Positions 52,837-64,000 of a DNA stretch of 64,000 bases are shown here, piece by piece; position 1 is the first letter of the stretch, and each line of letters opens with the position of its first letter. The notes beneath the pieces are model-generated. The model was not told where the DNA came from. It ran no database searches and saw only the letters and a list, made by a program, of their open reading frames with translations. The stretch comes from Heterohyrax brucei (Eukaryota > Chordata > Mammalia > Hyracoidea > Procaviidae): contig CM053140.1 of NCBI GenBank assembly GCA_028571685.1, positions 56,798,201-56,862,200 on the forward strand, read 5' to 3'. The position numbers were made by a program, and so were the translations under genes.

Positions 52837-53070
52837 TGTCATAGTTATCTATGTTGCTATAACAGAAATACCACAGTGGATAGTTTTAACAAACAAATTT
52901 ATTTACTGATAGTCTAGGAGGCTAGAAGTCCAAATTCAGGTGCCAGCTCCAGGGGAAGGCTTTCTGTCTGTCAGCTCTGGGGAAAGGTCCTTTCCATCAA
53001 TCTTCCCCAGCTGAGGAGATTCCAGTATAGGCACCTCAAGTCCAAAGGACATGAAGAGGGAACGATTTAA
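52837..53070 (-). mobile_element. Truncated relative of the 50716 LTR
   Basis: TGTCATAGTTATCTATGTTG, 'gatagttttaacaaacaaat', 'aggctagaagtccaaattca' and 'ctccaggggaaggctttctg' parallel the plus-strand start of the 50716-51268 LTR. The other half is absent. Confidence 0.5.
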
Positions 53071-56000
53071 CAAACAGGAGCTGGGGGGAATCTGCCAGCT
53101 CCCCTAAGCCAGGAACTTGGGATAGAAAAAGTTCCTTTGCCTAAGCACAAGCATTAGGGGTCCACAGACCTTGAATGCCTCTTACCTCTATATACAGCAT
53201 CAAGAACACGTAGTCTATAAAACCTATCCATGCACACACTTTAAGGAACAGGGACATGCTTTTCTCATAGATACTCATGGATGGCTGTCAGCCCCCTGTC
53301 TTTCTGAGTGTGTGCAGTCAGACACCTGTGCCTATGCCACTCACCCCCACTCATCTAAGGCTGTAGTGGACAGCCTGCACCATGCACTTGATGACCGACT
53401 ACCTGAACACCTGAGCTGAATACATACAAGAAAAGTAAATGGGCTCTAGGATCACACGCTTAGTAAAGATTAGAGCCTCAGAAGTGCCGATAATCAAACT
53501 AGCTCACATGATCACCCTATTTGAACATTTCAAAATAAAACAAAATGAGAAAACATAAAATAAATAAATATAACAACTTACTGATTGTTTGGAGACAATA
53601 GTCAATATCACATCACATAAAGGCAGACCATGATGTATCCAGAAGGCTCTCAAATTAAAGAATTAAGAAAATTTCCAGATGAACAAAATTTCCTGGAATT
53701 ATTGGAAGTAGAATACAAAAGATTAATATTTAGAACTCTTCAAGAGACCAGGAAGGAGATCAGGCTAAATGCAGCAGAACATAATGACAGACTAGATAGG
53801 CTGTAAGAAACCAAAGGTAGAGAGCATGTAGAAATTCAGAAGATTAATAATAAAATTACAAAATCAGACAACTCAATAGAAAGTCAAAGGAACAGAATTG
53901 TGGCAATCCCAGTCAGAATTGGTGACAGTGAGGATAAAACACTTGATACTAACACACTTGATGTCTTAAAAAAAAAAAGTGAGATAAAAGAATTTTAAAA
54001 AATGAAGAAACATTAAGAATTATGTGGGACTCTATGAGGAGGAATAACCTATGAGTAACTGGAGTATTAGAATAGAAGGGAAGATAACAGAAAATACAGA
54101 CAAAATTGTTGAAGATTTATTATGAGAAACACATTCCTAATATCATGAAAAATGCGAAGACATCTATCCAAGATGCTCATCAAATTCCACACAAGGCAAA
54201 GCCCAAAAGAAAGACATCAAGGCATATTATAATCCAGTCTGATAAAACTAAAGGAGCGAATTTTAAAAGCAGCTAGGGCAAAAGGAAAACAATCTACAGA
54301 AGACTCAATAAATCTAAACTCAGGCCAGTAAATGGCAAAAAAAAAAAAAAAATTAAAAGAACTACTAAAGGGTGTCCTTCAGTTAGAAAACCAGTAACAT
54401 CAAATAACAGTCCAAGACGAGCACACAAAACAGAACAGATATCAATTGACCCAGATATGGAAATCACAAAGATAAATCAAAGCTAAAACTCTGTAAATAG
54501 GGAAACAGAGATGTCAATATGTAAAAGATGACAGCATTATAACAAAAAAGAAGGACTAAAATATTGTAGTCATAGATCTTTCATATGGAGAGGAGGGCAA
54601 GATGATACAAATAAAAGATTGGCTCACATTTAGAAAAATAGGGGTAGATATTAAGGTAACTACAAAGGAAACCAACAATCCTACACATCAAAATAAAAAA
54701 CAAGAAAAATACAAAGTTTCAGCAAACACAAAACCAACAGTAATGAAAAAGATGAAAATAAAACACATAAAGACTATTCTTAAATGGCACAAAGAATCTG
54801 TCAATGACACACACACAAAAGGCATCAAAATGGCAGCACTAAATTCATGGCTGTCAATACTTATACTGAATGTAAACAGATTAAATGCATCGGTAAAGAG
54901 ACAGAGAGTGGTAGAATGGATAAAAAACATGAGCACACATATGCTGCCTATAAGAAACACACTTTAGACTTAAAGACACAAGCAAATTAAAACTCAAAGG
55001 ATGGCAAAAAGTGTATCAAGCAAACAACATTCAAAAACAACAGGAATGGCACTATTAATTTCAGATAAAATAGGCTTTAAAATAAAATTCACCACAATGG
55101 ATAAAGAAGTATACTATATAATGACTAGAGGGTCAATACCCCAGGAGGACATAAGCATGTAAAACAGCTGTACACCCAAGGTTAGGGCACTACTACATGA
55201 AACAGACTCTAATGGTATTGAAAAGAGAAACAGACAGCTCCCAAATAATAGCAGTAGACTGCAACACATCACTTTTGGTAAAGGACAGAACATCCAGAAA
55301 GAAGCTCAATAAAGACATAGAAGATCTAAACACCACAATCGACCACCTCACTGACATACACGTAACATTCCACTCAACAGCAGCCAAGTGTACGTTCTTT
55401 TCCAATGCACATGGAACAGTCTTCAGAACAAACCACATATTAGTCCATAAAGCAAGCCTTAACAAAATCCAAAGCATCAAAATATTGCAAAGCATATTTC
55501 TATTTTTTTCTAAAAGTAGAAATCAATGACAGAAAAAGCAAGGGAAAAAGTGAAACACATGAAAACTGAACAACATCATACCCCCAAACTACTAGCTTAT
55601 AGAAGAAACAAAACACAGAATAAAGAAATCCACAGAAGAAAATAAGAATGAAAACACATCCTACCAGAACCTATGAGACACAGCAAAATCAGTGCTCAGA
55701 GGTCAATTTATCTCAAATGCACATATCCAAAAAGAAGAAAGGGCCCAAATCAAAGCATTAATTCTACAACTTGAACAAGCAGAAAAAGAGCAACAAAAGA
55801 ATGCCTTGGGCACCAGAATAATAATAAAATAATAATAATTAGAGCAGAACTAAATGAATTAAAAAATAGAAAAACAACTGAGTTAACAAGACCAAAAGCT
55901 GCTTTTTTGAAAAGATCAAGAAAATCGACAAACCACTGGCCCAAATGACAAAAGAAATATAGGAGAGGAAGTAAATAACCCAAATAAGACACGAGATAGG

Positions 56001-56966
56001 TGACACCACAACATACCCAAATTAAATAAAAAAAAATCATAACAGAATACTACAAAAATTTGTACTGTAAAGTTTGAAAACCTAGAAGAAATCAAAAAAC
56101 TTTTAGAAATACATTACCTACCTAAATTAACACACATAGAGGTAAAACAACTAAACCCATATAAAAGAAGAAATTGAAAAGGTAATTTAAAAACTCCTAA
56201 TAACAACAATAAAACCCTGGCCCTCATGGCTCTGCTGGAAAATTCTACCAAACTTTTAGAAAATAGTTAGTACCACTATTAGTAAAGGTATTTCGGAGCA
56301 CAGAAAAGGATGCAATACTGCCAAACTCATTCTATGAAGCTAGCATAACCCTGATAACAAACTAAGGATAGACAACACACAAAAAGGAAAATTACAGACC
56401 AATATCTCTCATGAACTTAAGTGTAAAAATCCTCAACAATATTCTAGCCAATAGAATTCAACAACATTATCAAAAAAATAATTCACTATGACCCAGCAGG
56501 ATTCTTACCAGGTATGCACGGATGGTTCAACATTAGACAATCAATGCAATCAACCACATAAATAAAACAAAAAGACAAGAACCACTTGATTTTATCAATT
56601 GATGCAGAAAAGCATTTGACAAAGTTCAACACCCATTCATGAGGGAAATTCCTCAATATAATATAGGGCATTTTTACAAAGCCAACAGCCAACATCATCC
56701 TAAATGGAGAGTCTAAAAGTATACCCCGTAAGAAAGGAAAACAAACAAGGATGCCGTTTGTCACCTCTTTTATTCAACATTGTGGTGGAGGTTCTAGCCA
56801 GAGCAATCAGGCAAGAAAAAGAAATAAAGGGCATCTAAATTGGTAAGGAAGAATAAAAGTACTACTATCTGCAGATGAAATGATCTCTTATACGGAAAAC
56901 CCTAAAGAATCCACAAAGAAACTACTGGAACAACTTAGCAAGGGATCAGGATACAAGATGAACACA

Positions 56967-57516
56967 GAAGGTCTGTCAACTAAGTTCACAAACTCATCCT
57001 AGAAAATGTGCTACATGCTTCATTGCTGAACATCTTTATGGTCACCTTCAAAGTACTTCCCTTAGGAAGCTATGCACTGAATGCTGGTGCCTATTCCACC
57101 TTTCAAAGCAATTTTGCAAGTCTTTTTTTCTGGAATGGTCATCAGAGCTGTTGTCATATTACCCTTGATGTCCTGAATGTCATCAAAATGTTTTCCTTTC
57201 AATATTTCCTTTATCCTTGGGTAAAGAAAAAGGTCTTTGAGGGCCAAGTCAGGTGAGTAAGGAAGGTATTCCAATACAGTTATTTGTTTACTGGCTAAAA
57301 ACTCTCTCACAGACAACTATACAACTAAGTTCATGAACTTGCCACCTTGCCGCCATGTGCAATGGCTGTTCTAGAAAGCATTCCGAAACTCCTTTGAAGG
57401 TGGACTAGAAGCTGGTGTCATTGCATAGTTTCCCAAAAGGAGCACTTCAAAGGTGGCCATAGTGATACTTAGCAGTGAGGTATGCAGCACTTAGACCAAT
57501 TAATTGTTGGACCTTG
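56967..57516 (-). mobile_element. Palindromic mariner-derived element (copy 2)
   Basis: Inserted in L1 ORF2 at an ancestral TA (CA at 56965-56966 now, TA at 57517-57518). Arms of about 170 bases (56967-57140 and 57340-57516) are inverted copies of one another. The left arm plus middle encodes, on the minus strand (57316-57062), a mariner transposase C-terminus, with the YSPDLA motif holding the third catalytic aspartate. No N-terminal or helix-turn-helix part exists. The architecture is the same as at 34836-35369. Confidence 0.87.
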
Positions 57517-58041
57517 TACAAAAGTCAGTTGGATTCCTCTACACCAATAAAGGCAACATCAAAGAGGAAATCACCAAATCAGTAACATTTACAAATAGCC
57601 CCCAAGATAAAATACTTAGGAATAAATCTAGCCAGAGACATAAAAGACCTATACAAAGAAAACTACAAGCCACTATTGCAAGAAATCAAAACAGATCTAT
57701 GTAAGTGGAGAAACCTGCCTTGCCCATCAAAACAAAGACTCAACATTGTGAAATGTCTATTCTACTCAAATCAATCTGTAGATGCAATCCCAATCCAAAT
57801 TCCAATGGCTTTTTTAATAAGACAGAGAAAAAATAATCAGCAACTTCATATGGAAATGGGAGAAGCATTACTTAAGCATTACTTAAGAAGAACAAAGTGG
57901 GAGGCCTTACACTACCTGACTTTGGAACCTATTACAACACCACAATATTCAAAACAGCCTGGTACTGGTATGACAGATTCACAGACCAATAGAACAGAAT
58001 TGAGAGTCTAAACATCAAATCATCGACCTACGAGCAGTTGA

Positions 58042-59300
58042 CCGTATTTTCCGACTATCTTCTTCTTTGTTTCTAACGTTTCCATTCCAATCACCAGAAA
58101 TTATCAGTGCATCCTGATTGCATGTTTGATCAATTTTGGACTGTAAAAGCTGGTAAAAATCTTCAATTTCTTCATTTTTGGCTTTAGTGGGTAGTGAATA
58201 AATTTGAATAATAGTTGTATTAACTGGCTTTCCTTGTAGACATATGGATATTGTCCTATCAATGACAGGATTGTACTTCAGGATAGATCCTGAAATGTCC
58301 TTTTTAAAGATGAAAACAACACTGCTGGCTGAAAGCAGGGAATACCAGAAAGATGTTTACCTGTGTTTCACTGGCTATGAAAACATTCCACTGTGTGGCT
58401 TGTAACAAATTGTAGATAACATTACAGAGAACGGGAATTCCAGAACATTTAATTGAACTCATGAGGAATCTGTATATGGATCAAGAGGCAGTCATATGAA
58501 CAAAAGAAAGGGACACTGCATGGTTTAAAGTCAGGAAAGGTGTGTGTTACTGTTGTATCCTTTTACCATACCTTTTCAGTCTGTATGCTAAGCAAATAAT
58601 CTGAGAAGTTGGACTATATGAAGAAGAACACAGCATTGAGTAAAAATCTTTACAACTGGACCAGTAAACAACATCATGATAAATGGAGAGCGGATTGAGG
58701 TTGTCAAGGATTTCATGTTACTTGATTCCATAATCAAGGCCCACAGGAGCAGCAGTCAAGAAATCAAAAGATGCATTGCACTGGGAAAATCTGCTGCAAA
58801 GGACCTCTTTAAAGTATTGAAAAGTAAAGATGTCATCTTGAAGACTAAGATGCACCTGGCCCAGTCCATGTATTTTCAAGTGCATCATAAGCATGTAAAA
58901 GCTGGACAATGAATAAGAAAGACAGAAAAAGAATCGATGCCTTTGAACTGTGGTACTGGAGAAGAATATTGAATGTACTGGGAACTACCAAAAGAACAAA
59001 AAGATCTGTTCTGGAAGAAGTACAACTAGAGTGCTCCTTGGAAGCAAAGATAGTGAGACTGCATCTCACATACTTTGGAGGGATCAATCCCTGGAGGAGG
59101 GCATCATACTCGGTAAAGTGGCGGGTCAGTGGAAAAGAGGAAGACCCTCAGGAAGACGGATTGTCACAGTGGCTGTAATGATGGGCTTAAGCACAAAAAT
59201 GATTGTGGGCATGGTGCAGGACCAGGCAACGCTTCATTCTCTTGTGCAGAGGGTCGCTATGAGTTGGAACTGACTCAACGGCACCTAATAATAACAACAC
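58042..59300 (+). mobile_element. RTE/BovB-type LINE, 5'-inverted, inside the L1
   Basis: The 3' part (about 58350-59300) is in sense and encodes the end of the RTE reverse transcriptase and its tail (INGERIEVVKDFMLLDSIIK, then RIDAFELWYWRRILNV after a frame change). It ends in the GAACTGACTCAACGGCACC tail shared with AfroSINEs. The 5' part (58042 to about 58350) is inverted: on the minus strand it encodes an endonuclease segment (YNPVIDRTISI..., SGDWNGNVRNKEE). Flanking repeats GACCTACGAGCAGTTGA (58025-58041) and GACATGAGCAGCTGA (59301-59315) are the target duplication. The element is decayed and inactive. Confidence 0.85.
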
Positions 59301-60521
59301 GACATGAGCAGCTGATATTTGGCAAAGGCCCAAAGTCCATAAATTGGGTAAAAGACAGTCTCTATCAAATGGGTAGCAGTCTGCAAAATAATGAAACAAG
59401 ACTCTTATTTCAGACCATTCACAAAAACTAACTCAAAATGGATCAAAGACCTAAACGTAAAATCTAAAACGATAAATACCATGGGAGAGAAAATAAGGAT
59501 AGCTCTGGAAGCCCTAACATACAGAATAAACAGGATAGAAAACATTACTAACAATGCACAAACACCACAAGGGAAGCCAGATAACTGGGAAATCCTAAAC
59601 ATCAAACACTTAATGCTCATCTAAGGGCTTCAATAAAAGTGTAAAAAGACAACCTACATACTGGGAAAAAATTTTGGGGTATGACAAATCTAATCAGTAT
59701 CTAAACTTTAAAAAATTCACAAAATACTCTAAAACTTAACAACAGCAAGACAAATAACCCAACTGAAAAATGGACAAAGGTACAAACAGGCACTTCACCA
59801 CAGAAGACATCCAGGACACTACCAGATACATGAGGAAATGCTCACCATCGTTAGTCATTAGGGATATGCAAATCAAAACACAATGAGATACCTTCACATC
59901 CCAGCAAGGCTGGCATTAATCCAAAAAACACAAGACAATAAATGGAGAGGATGTTGAGACTGAAAAACTTATATATTGCTGATGGGAATGCAAAATGGTA
60001 CAGTACTTTGGAAATCTATTTGGCACTTTCTTAAAAAGCTAGAAATACCATATAATCCAGCAATCTCAGTTCCTGTAATATGTCTCAGGGAAATAACAGC
60101 TGCCACACAAATAGAGTACACACACATCAATGTTCACTGTAGCACTGACTGCAATAGCAAAATGATGAAATCAACTTAGGTACCCATCAACAGGTAAGTG
60201 GAGAAACAAACTATGATATATTCACATGATGAAATACTGTGCAATGATAAAGAACAAGGATGAATCCAGGAAGCATAATATGGAGGAATCTGCAAGGCAT
60301 TATTCAGAAATTAGTCAGTTGCAAAAGGACAGATATTGTATGAGACTGACTAGTATTACAAGGACTCAAGAAAAGGTTTAAACAGAAGAAAACAGTCTTG
60401 GATGGTTACGAGGGTGTGGAGGGAAATAGAGGGGTATTCACTAATAGACAAGAACTATTTTAGTTGAAGGGAGGAACAACACAGTAGAGAAGTCAGCACA
60501 ACTAGACTAAACCAAAAGCTA

Positions 60522-60655
60522 AGACCAAACAAAAAACACCCAAACCCACTGTCACTGAGTTGATTTTGACCCTACAGGACAGAGAACTGCCCCGTAGAGT
60601 TTCCAAGGAGTATCTAGCAGATTTGAACTGCTGACTTTTTGATTAGCAGCTGTAG
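60522..60655 (-). repeat. AfroSINE, antisense, in the L1 3' UTR
   Basis: 'caaacccactgtcactgagt', 'agagtttccaaggagtatct', 'gatttgaactgctgactttt' and 'tgattagcagctgtagc'. The 3' UTR of the host L1 resumes with 'cctcaaaactaagaaatttc'. Confidence 0.85.
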
Positions 60656-61408
60656 CTCCTCAAAACTAAGAAATTTCCTAAACACAATCAAACACTTTCA
60701 GGGACAGTAGCAGAGGCAGGAGTCTGGGGACCATGCTTTCAGGGGACATCTAAGTCAACTTGCATAACAAAGTTTATTAAGAAAAATATTCTGCACTGAG
60801 TGGTGTCTGGGATCTTAAAAGCTAGCACGTGGCCATCTAAAAAATCATCAGTTGGTCTCAACCCAGCTGGAGCAAAGAAGAATGAAGAGCATTAAAGACA
60901 TAAGGAAAACAAGAGCCTAAAAGATGCAAAGCATAAATCAAAGACTGCATCAGCATCAGACAAGAATAACTAGATGGTGCCTGGCTACCATCAGTGACTC
61001 AACAAAAGAATCCCTAATAGAGTGGGAGAAATGTGGAGTGCACAACCCAAACTCTAGTAAAAAGACCAGACTTGATGATCTGACAGACTGAGGGTGGGGT
61101 GGGAGGTGGGGGAGTCCCTGGAAGACAAGGCCTCTGGAATCTGTTAGCCCACAACTGGGAGCATTCGAGAAGCCAACTCCTCAAAGACTGATCTGGCATG
61201 TAAGAAATACAGGATACTGGTGAAGAGTGTGCTTCTTGGCTTAGGTAGATGCAGGAGCCATAACTAGACAACTCCTGTCAGGAGCTGAGCGAAGAGAGCA
61301 AAAGGGTACAGGAACTCCTTGAATGACCATGGAACATACAGCGTGGAGAGGAGGACCATGTTGTCAGTGTAGGTAGAGCAGAAAACACCCGGAAAAAAAT
61401 AAATAAAA

Positions 61409-61929
61409 AGAGCTAATTGCAGGGTTAGGATCCCTGAGAAGACTTAAAGTTGTGAAATTCATTGCAGTAGTGCAGCGATTGCCCTTAGATGGTTGGGACC
61501 TGTCCTCACAAGAGTGAAGGAGGATTACAAGACCGGTTACATAACTCGGGGTGCAGTGGTAGATGAAAAGCTGGGCCCCCTTTAGTAAAAAGTTACGAAG
61601 AATGTCAAGATCCTGTCAGTAGAATATCAAGCCAAGTGCAAGGCTCTTCAAGCCTGGAACCCTGTGAGACCGCACAGTTTGGATGCTAAGGAAGCCAGCC
61701 CCGGTCCGCTAAGTGATGATGATTGAGGTGGCTGTCTTTTGGGCAAATTCCTTCTTTCTGGGCCTCCAGTAACTCAGGGAAGGACTGGAAGAGATTATAA
61801 GAACACTTTCATTTCAGAGATGCCCCACCGTTCTACCAGCAGAGAAGGAGACACAGGTTCAAAGTTTCTCCATTTTCAACTCTCAATCCCACCTGATAGA
61901 AGCCGAAAGCTTTCTGGAAGCCTCCACAG
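61409..61929. other. Intergenic upstream of NUDC, nothing recognised
   Basis: Unique sequence between the end of the L1 and the NUDC CpG island. No exon or repeat is evident. Confidence 0.4.
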
Positions 61930-62250
61930 CTTCCGGTGACCATAGCAACTGACGCCAAGCTCCAGATCTCCGGGCTCCGCCCACCGCTCCTTGGCGTTAT
62001 TGATTGGCTCAGAAGGCGACCAATGGTTGGTGAAGCGGGTTGTTTAATGCGCGGTCAATGGCCGACGGACCGGAGGAAGGCGGGAAGGGAAGAGGAGAAG
62101 GCGGGCCTGGGCGGTGCGGCAATGCGTATTTCCTGCTACGCTGCGGAAAGCGTAGGACTGGAGCCGTTGACCCAAACTTAGCTTAAAGAAGGAAGATCGT
62201 CTAGCGCGAGTGCGGAGCGCGGATTTCCTAGCTCGGAAGGAACCGGCGCG
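61930..62250 (+). promoter_or_regulatory. NUDC: NUDC CpG-island promoter and 5' UTR
   Basis: CG-rich and TATA-less, with an inverted CCAAT box in GATTGGCTC (about 62002) and a direct CCAAT (about 62020). 'gaagcgg', 'gggcggtgcgg' and 'aaggcgggaaggg' E2F/GC-type motifs follow. The start of transcription is probably within 62120-62220. The open frame on the minus strand (62044-62382) is a by-product of GC content. Confidence 0.7.
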
Positions 62251-62331
62251 ATGGGAGGGGAGCAGGAAGAGGAGCGGTTTGATGGCATGTTGCTGGCCAT
62301 GGCGCAGCAGCACGAGGGCGGCGTGCAGGAG
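62251..62331 (+). CDS. NUDC: NUDC coding exon 1 (gene continues beyond the window)
   Basis: NUDC (nuclear distribution C) is a dynein-associated Hsp90 co-chaperone with a CS/p23-like domain, needed for mitosis and neuronal migration. This exon encodes residues 1-27, MGGEQEEERFDGMLLAMAQQ HEGGVQE, followed by the donor GAG|GTAACC. The start has the context ggcgcgATGG. The first residues are diagnostic of NUDC and the exon length agrees with an in-phase intron after residue 27. The rest (from LVNTFFSFL in human) lies past the right edge. Synteny with NR0B2 supports the call. Confidence 0.93.
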
Positions 62332-64000
62332 GTAACCGCTCGTGTAGCGTCTGCTCAGTGTGATCCGGCGCTGCCGGTCCATTCAGGCTGTACTAGCCAT
62401 GCTGTCAGCCCTAATCGGTGATCGAGGGCCGAAAGCCACTTCTGGGCCTCACGGGCTTCCGGGACCCCCCACGGTGTCACCACTCCTGGGCTTCCGGTCT
62501 GGCCTCCCAGTTAGCCTGTCGCACTCCTCTCATAACAACAATCGCAAGCCCCCGGAGCCTTTCACTACACTCAGCAACTGTGGCTTCTGTGAATCCTACC
62601 CTTGAATCCTCATCCAAGCCGCTTGGTGTACCCGCTTGGTCTTAACACGTGCTTCCAGCCCTGGTGCCCCGCAGGTCGCCACTTCCAGAAAGGCATCCCT
62701 TAGGACGGAGCCCTGCCAAACCCTGTGATATGCATCTACCGAGGCTTGTAGTGAGCCGATGAGTGTGCGCTGGGTGTATGTGAGCCGATGATGTTAGCAC
62801 GTGGTCTTTTTAGGCCTTGAATCGAGGAATAGACCAGTGTTCCACTATCTGGAAATCTTGGGACTTCCCCGCTTTTCTGAGCCTCATTTTCCTTTTCTTT
62901 CTTTCTTTTTTAATTTTTTTTTATTGTGATTAAGTGAAAGTTTACAATCCAAGTCAATTTGCCATGTAAACCCTGAGCACCGGTCTCTGTGCAACTCGGT
63001 CTGCTCACCTTACCCTGTGACAGCACATTTTTCCTTTCAGCTTCCAAGACTCTTTTTTCTTAGCCTTTAAGATGGAGTTGAAAATTCCTATTTTCCTGAG
63101 TCGTTATAGGAGGGTGGTATCTTGAAGAATACTGAGGAATTGTAACTAATCAGGCTTATTCATTCAGGCAGTATTTGTTCGGTGATTAACGTGTGCCACA
63201 CACACACTGGAGCCCCGGTGGCACTGTGGTTAGAAGCTCAGCTGCTAACTAAAAGGTTGGCAATTGGGATCCATCAGCTGCTCTTTGGAAACCCAAGGGG
63301 CAGTTCTACCCTTTTTTTTTTTTTTTTTCTTCCAAGGCACTCCCTGGAACTCACTGGGCTGGGTTTTATGGATACAGATGTGAACAGAAAGTTGTCCTTC
63401 CCCTGATGAAGATTTTTAAATAAAGCATGATGCATGCTGAGTGACCGTATAACACATAGTCTGTGAGTGGCTAAGAGTTAACTGGTGTAGATTCTGGACT
63501 TGGTTTTTAAAGCAGAAACCTAGCAAGTTAAGGGTAGAACAACCTATCATCAGTCTGGAACTTCATTTTATAAATGAAGAAATGGAAGCTCAGAGACTAC
63601 TGATATCCATGAGACCAGACTGCTTAGGCCACTGAGCTTTCTACAGTTCTTTATTGATTTTCTTTCTCAGTGGGAACAGGTTTTCTTTGAGCTGTCCATT
63701 TCCATTCTTTCACCCAGGTGCCTGTTGTAACCAAGGACTGCTCTCAAGCCCTCTGAGGTAGAGAGTGTTACTAATTTGCAAACATGAAAAGGCTCCATCT
63801 CTCCATTCCCCTAAATGACACAATACCAGATTTGAGAGTGAGCATATTTTTGAGAAACTAAAAACTTGTCTAGAAGTTTCAGTTGCTGTTGAAACTTTTG
63901 AAATAAATTCTAGCATCAGATTTAGAATCCCTGGGCAAATAAAATGGCTTGAATGTGCTAGCTGTAGATCACCACCCGATCTGTTTACTCAGCAAGTGCT
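62332..64000 (+). other. NUDC: NUDC intron 1 (partial)
   Basis: Contains an antisense L1 3'-end fragment at about 62915-63050 ('attgtgattaagtgaaagtt', 'ccctgtgacagcacattttt') and one sense AfroSINE. No second exon is visible. The remainder is unique, with a MIR-like stretch at about 63545-63640. Confidence 0.7.
63205..63315 (+). repeat. AfroSINE, sense, 3'-truncated
   Basis: GGAGCCCCGGTGGCACTGTG, 'ctgctaactaaaaggttggc' and 'gaaacccaaggggcagttct', then an abrupt poly(T) run of about 20 bases. Confidence 0.85.

Larger units (their letters stand above)
53100..61408 (+). mobile_element. Long decayed L1 with nested insertions
   Basis: A LINE-1 in sense orientation. ORF1-like A-rich sequence runs from about 53640. 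ORF2 endonuclease motifs appear near 54850-55500 (LSILILNVN..., then DRTSRKKLNKDIEDLN, FFSNAHGT). Reverse-transcriptase remnants follow ('gattcttaccaggtatgcac', 'agcatttgacaaagttcaac', 'ctgcagatgaaatgatctc' near 56870). The 3' part ('tgctgatgggaatgcaaaat', 60460-61380 UTR) ends in an A-rich tail at 61388-61408. Stops and frameshifts are everywhere, so it is inactive. Insertions: mariner derivative 56967-57516, RTE 58042-59300, AfroSINE 60522-60655. The 5' boundary is uncertain. Confidence 0.82.

Noticed and set aside
54602-54967. 121-codon plus-strand open frame as a cellular gene
   Set aside because: Its end (LNVNRLNASVKRQRVVEWI) is the start of L1 ORF2, so it is repeat sequence.
53100-61408. 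Intact LINE-1 proteins
   Set aside because: Recognisable ORF2 fragments exist, but all are broken by stops and frameshifts and by three insertions. The element cannot be active.

Overview
This is nuclear DNA from a placental mammal, almost certainly an afrotherian and most likely an elephant or close relative. The window is full of AfroSINEs, which are tRNA-derived, carry the tail GAGTCGGAATCGACTC, and are restricted to Afrotheria. It also holds RTE/BovB-type LINE copies with the same tail and an L1 3'-UTR type that recurs in both orientations. I identified the species group from recalled repeat families, not from a database search.

The gene order is that of human 1p36.11: ZDHHC18 (3' end, +), SFN (+), GPN2 (-), GPATCH3 (-), NR0B2/SHP (-), NUDC (first exon, +). 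I rebuilt the exons from splice sites and reading frame. SFN is one intact 248-codon exon. GPN2 has 5 coding exons (310 aa), GPATCH3 has 7 (523 aa) and NR0B2 has 2 (260 aa). All three close in frame with no stop or frameshift. ZDHHC18 contributes only its last two coding exons and NUDC only its first 27 codons, because the window edges cut these genes.

Layout: 1-5.6 kb is the ZDHHC18 tail and long 3' UTR. 5.7-11.2 kb is intergenic, with MIRs, an L1 3' end and a doublet of AfroSINEs. SFN follows at 11.2-12.5 kb, then a promoter-like GC-rich island with no assigned gene at 12.7-13.4 kb. 13.5-19.9 kb is mostly unremarkable spacer. GPN2 lies at about 19.9-29.5 kb and GPATCH3 at about 29.8-38.1 kb. 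These two are in tandem, with only a few hundred bases between the GPATCH3 poly(A) signal and the GPN2 start. 38.2-44.5 kb is a repeat-rich spacer. NR0B2 lies at 44.5-46.65 kb, with a TATA box, an LRH-1-like site and an FXR-like inverted repeat upstream. 47-61.4 kb is a stack of nested transposons, including one long decayed L1 that hosts a mariner derivative, a 5'-inverted RTE and an AfroSINE. The NUDC CpG promoter and exon 1 are at 61.9-62.35 kb.

The genes are unrelated housekeeping or regulatory genes that share a chromosomal neighbourhood; nothing suggests an operon-like system. The most unusual structure is a pair of mariner-derived elements (34836-35369 and 56967-57516). In each, the 5' part is replaced by an inverted copy of the 3' end, giving a fold-back element. 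Two copies at unrelated loci suggest that the rearranged form itself was mobile.
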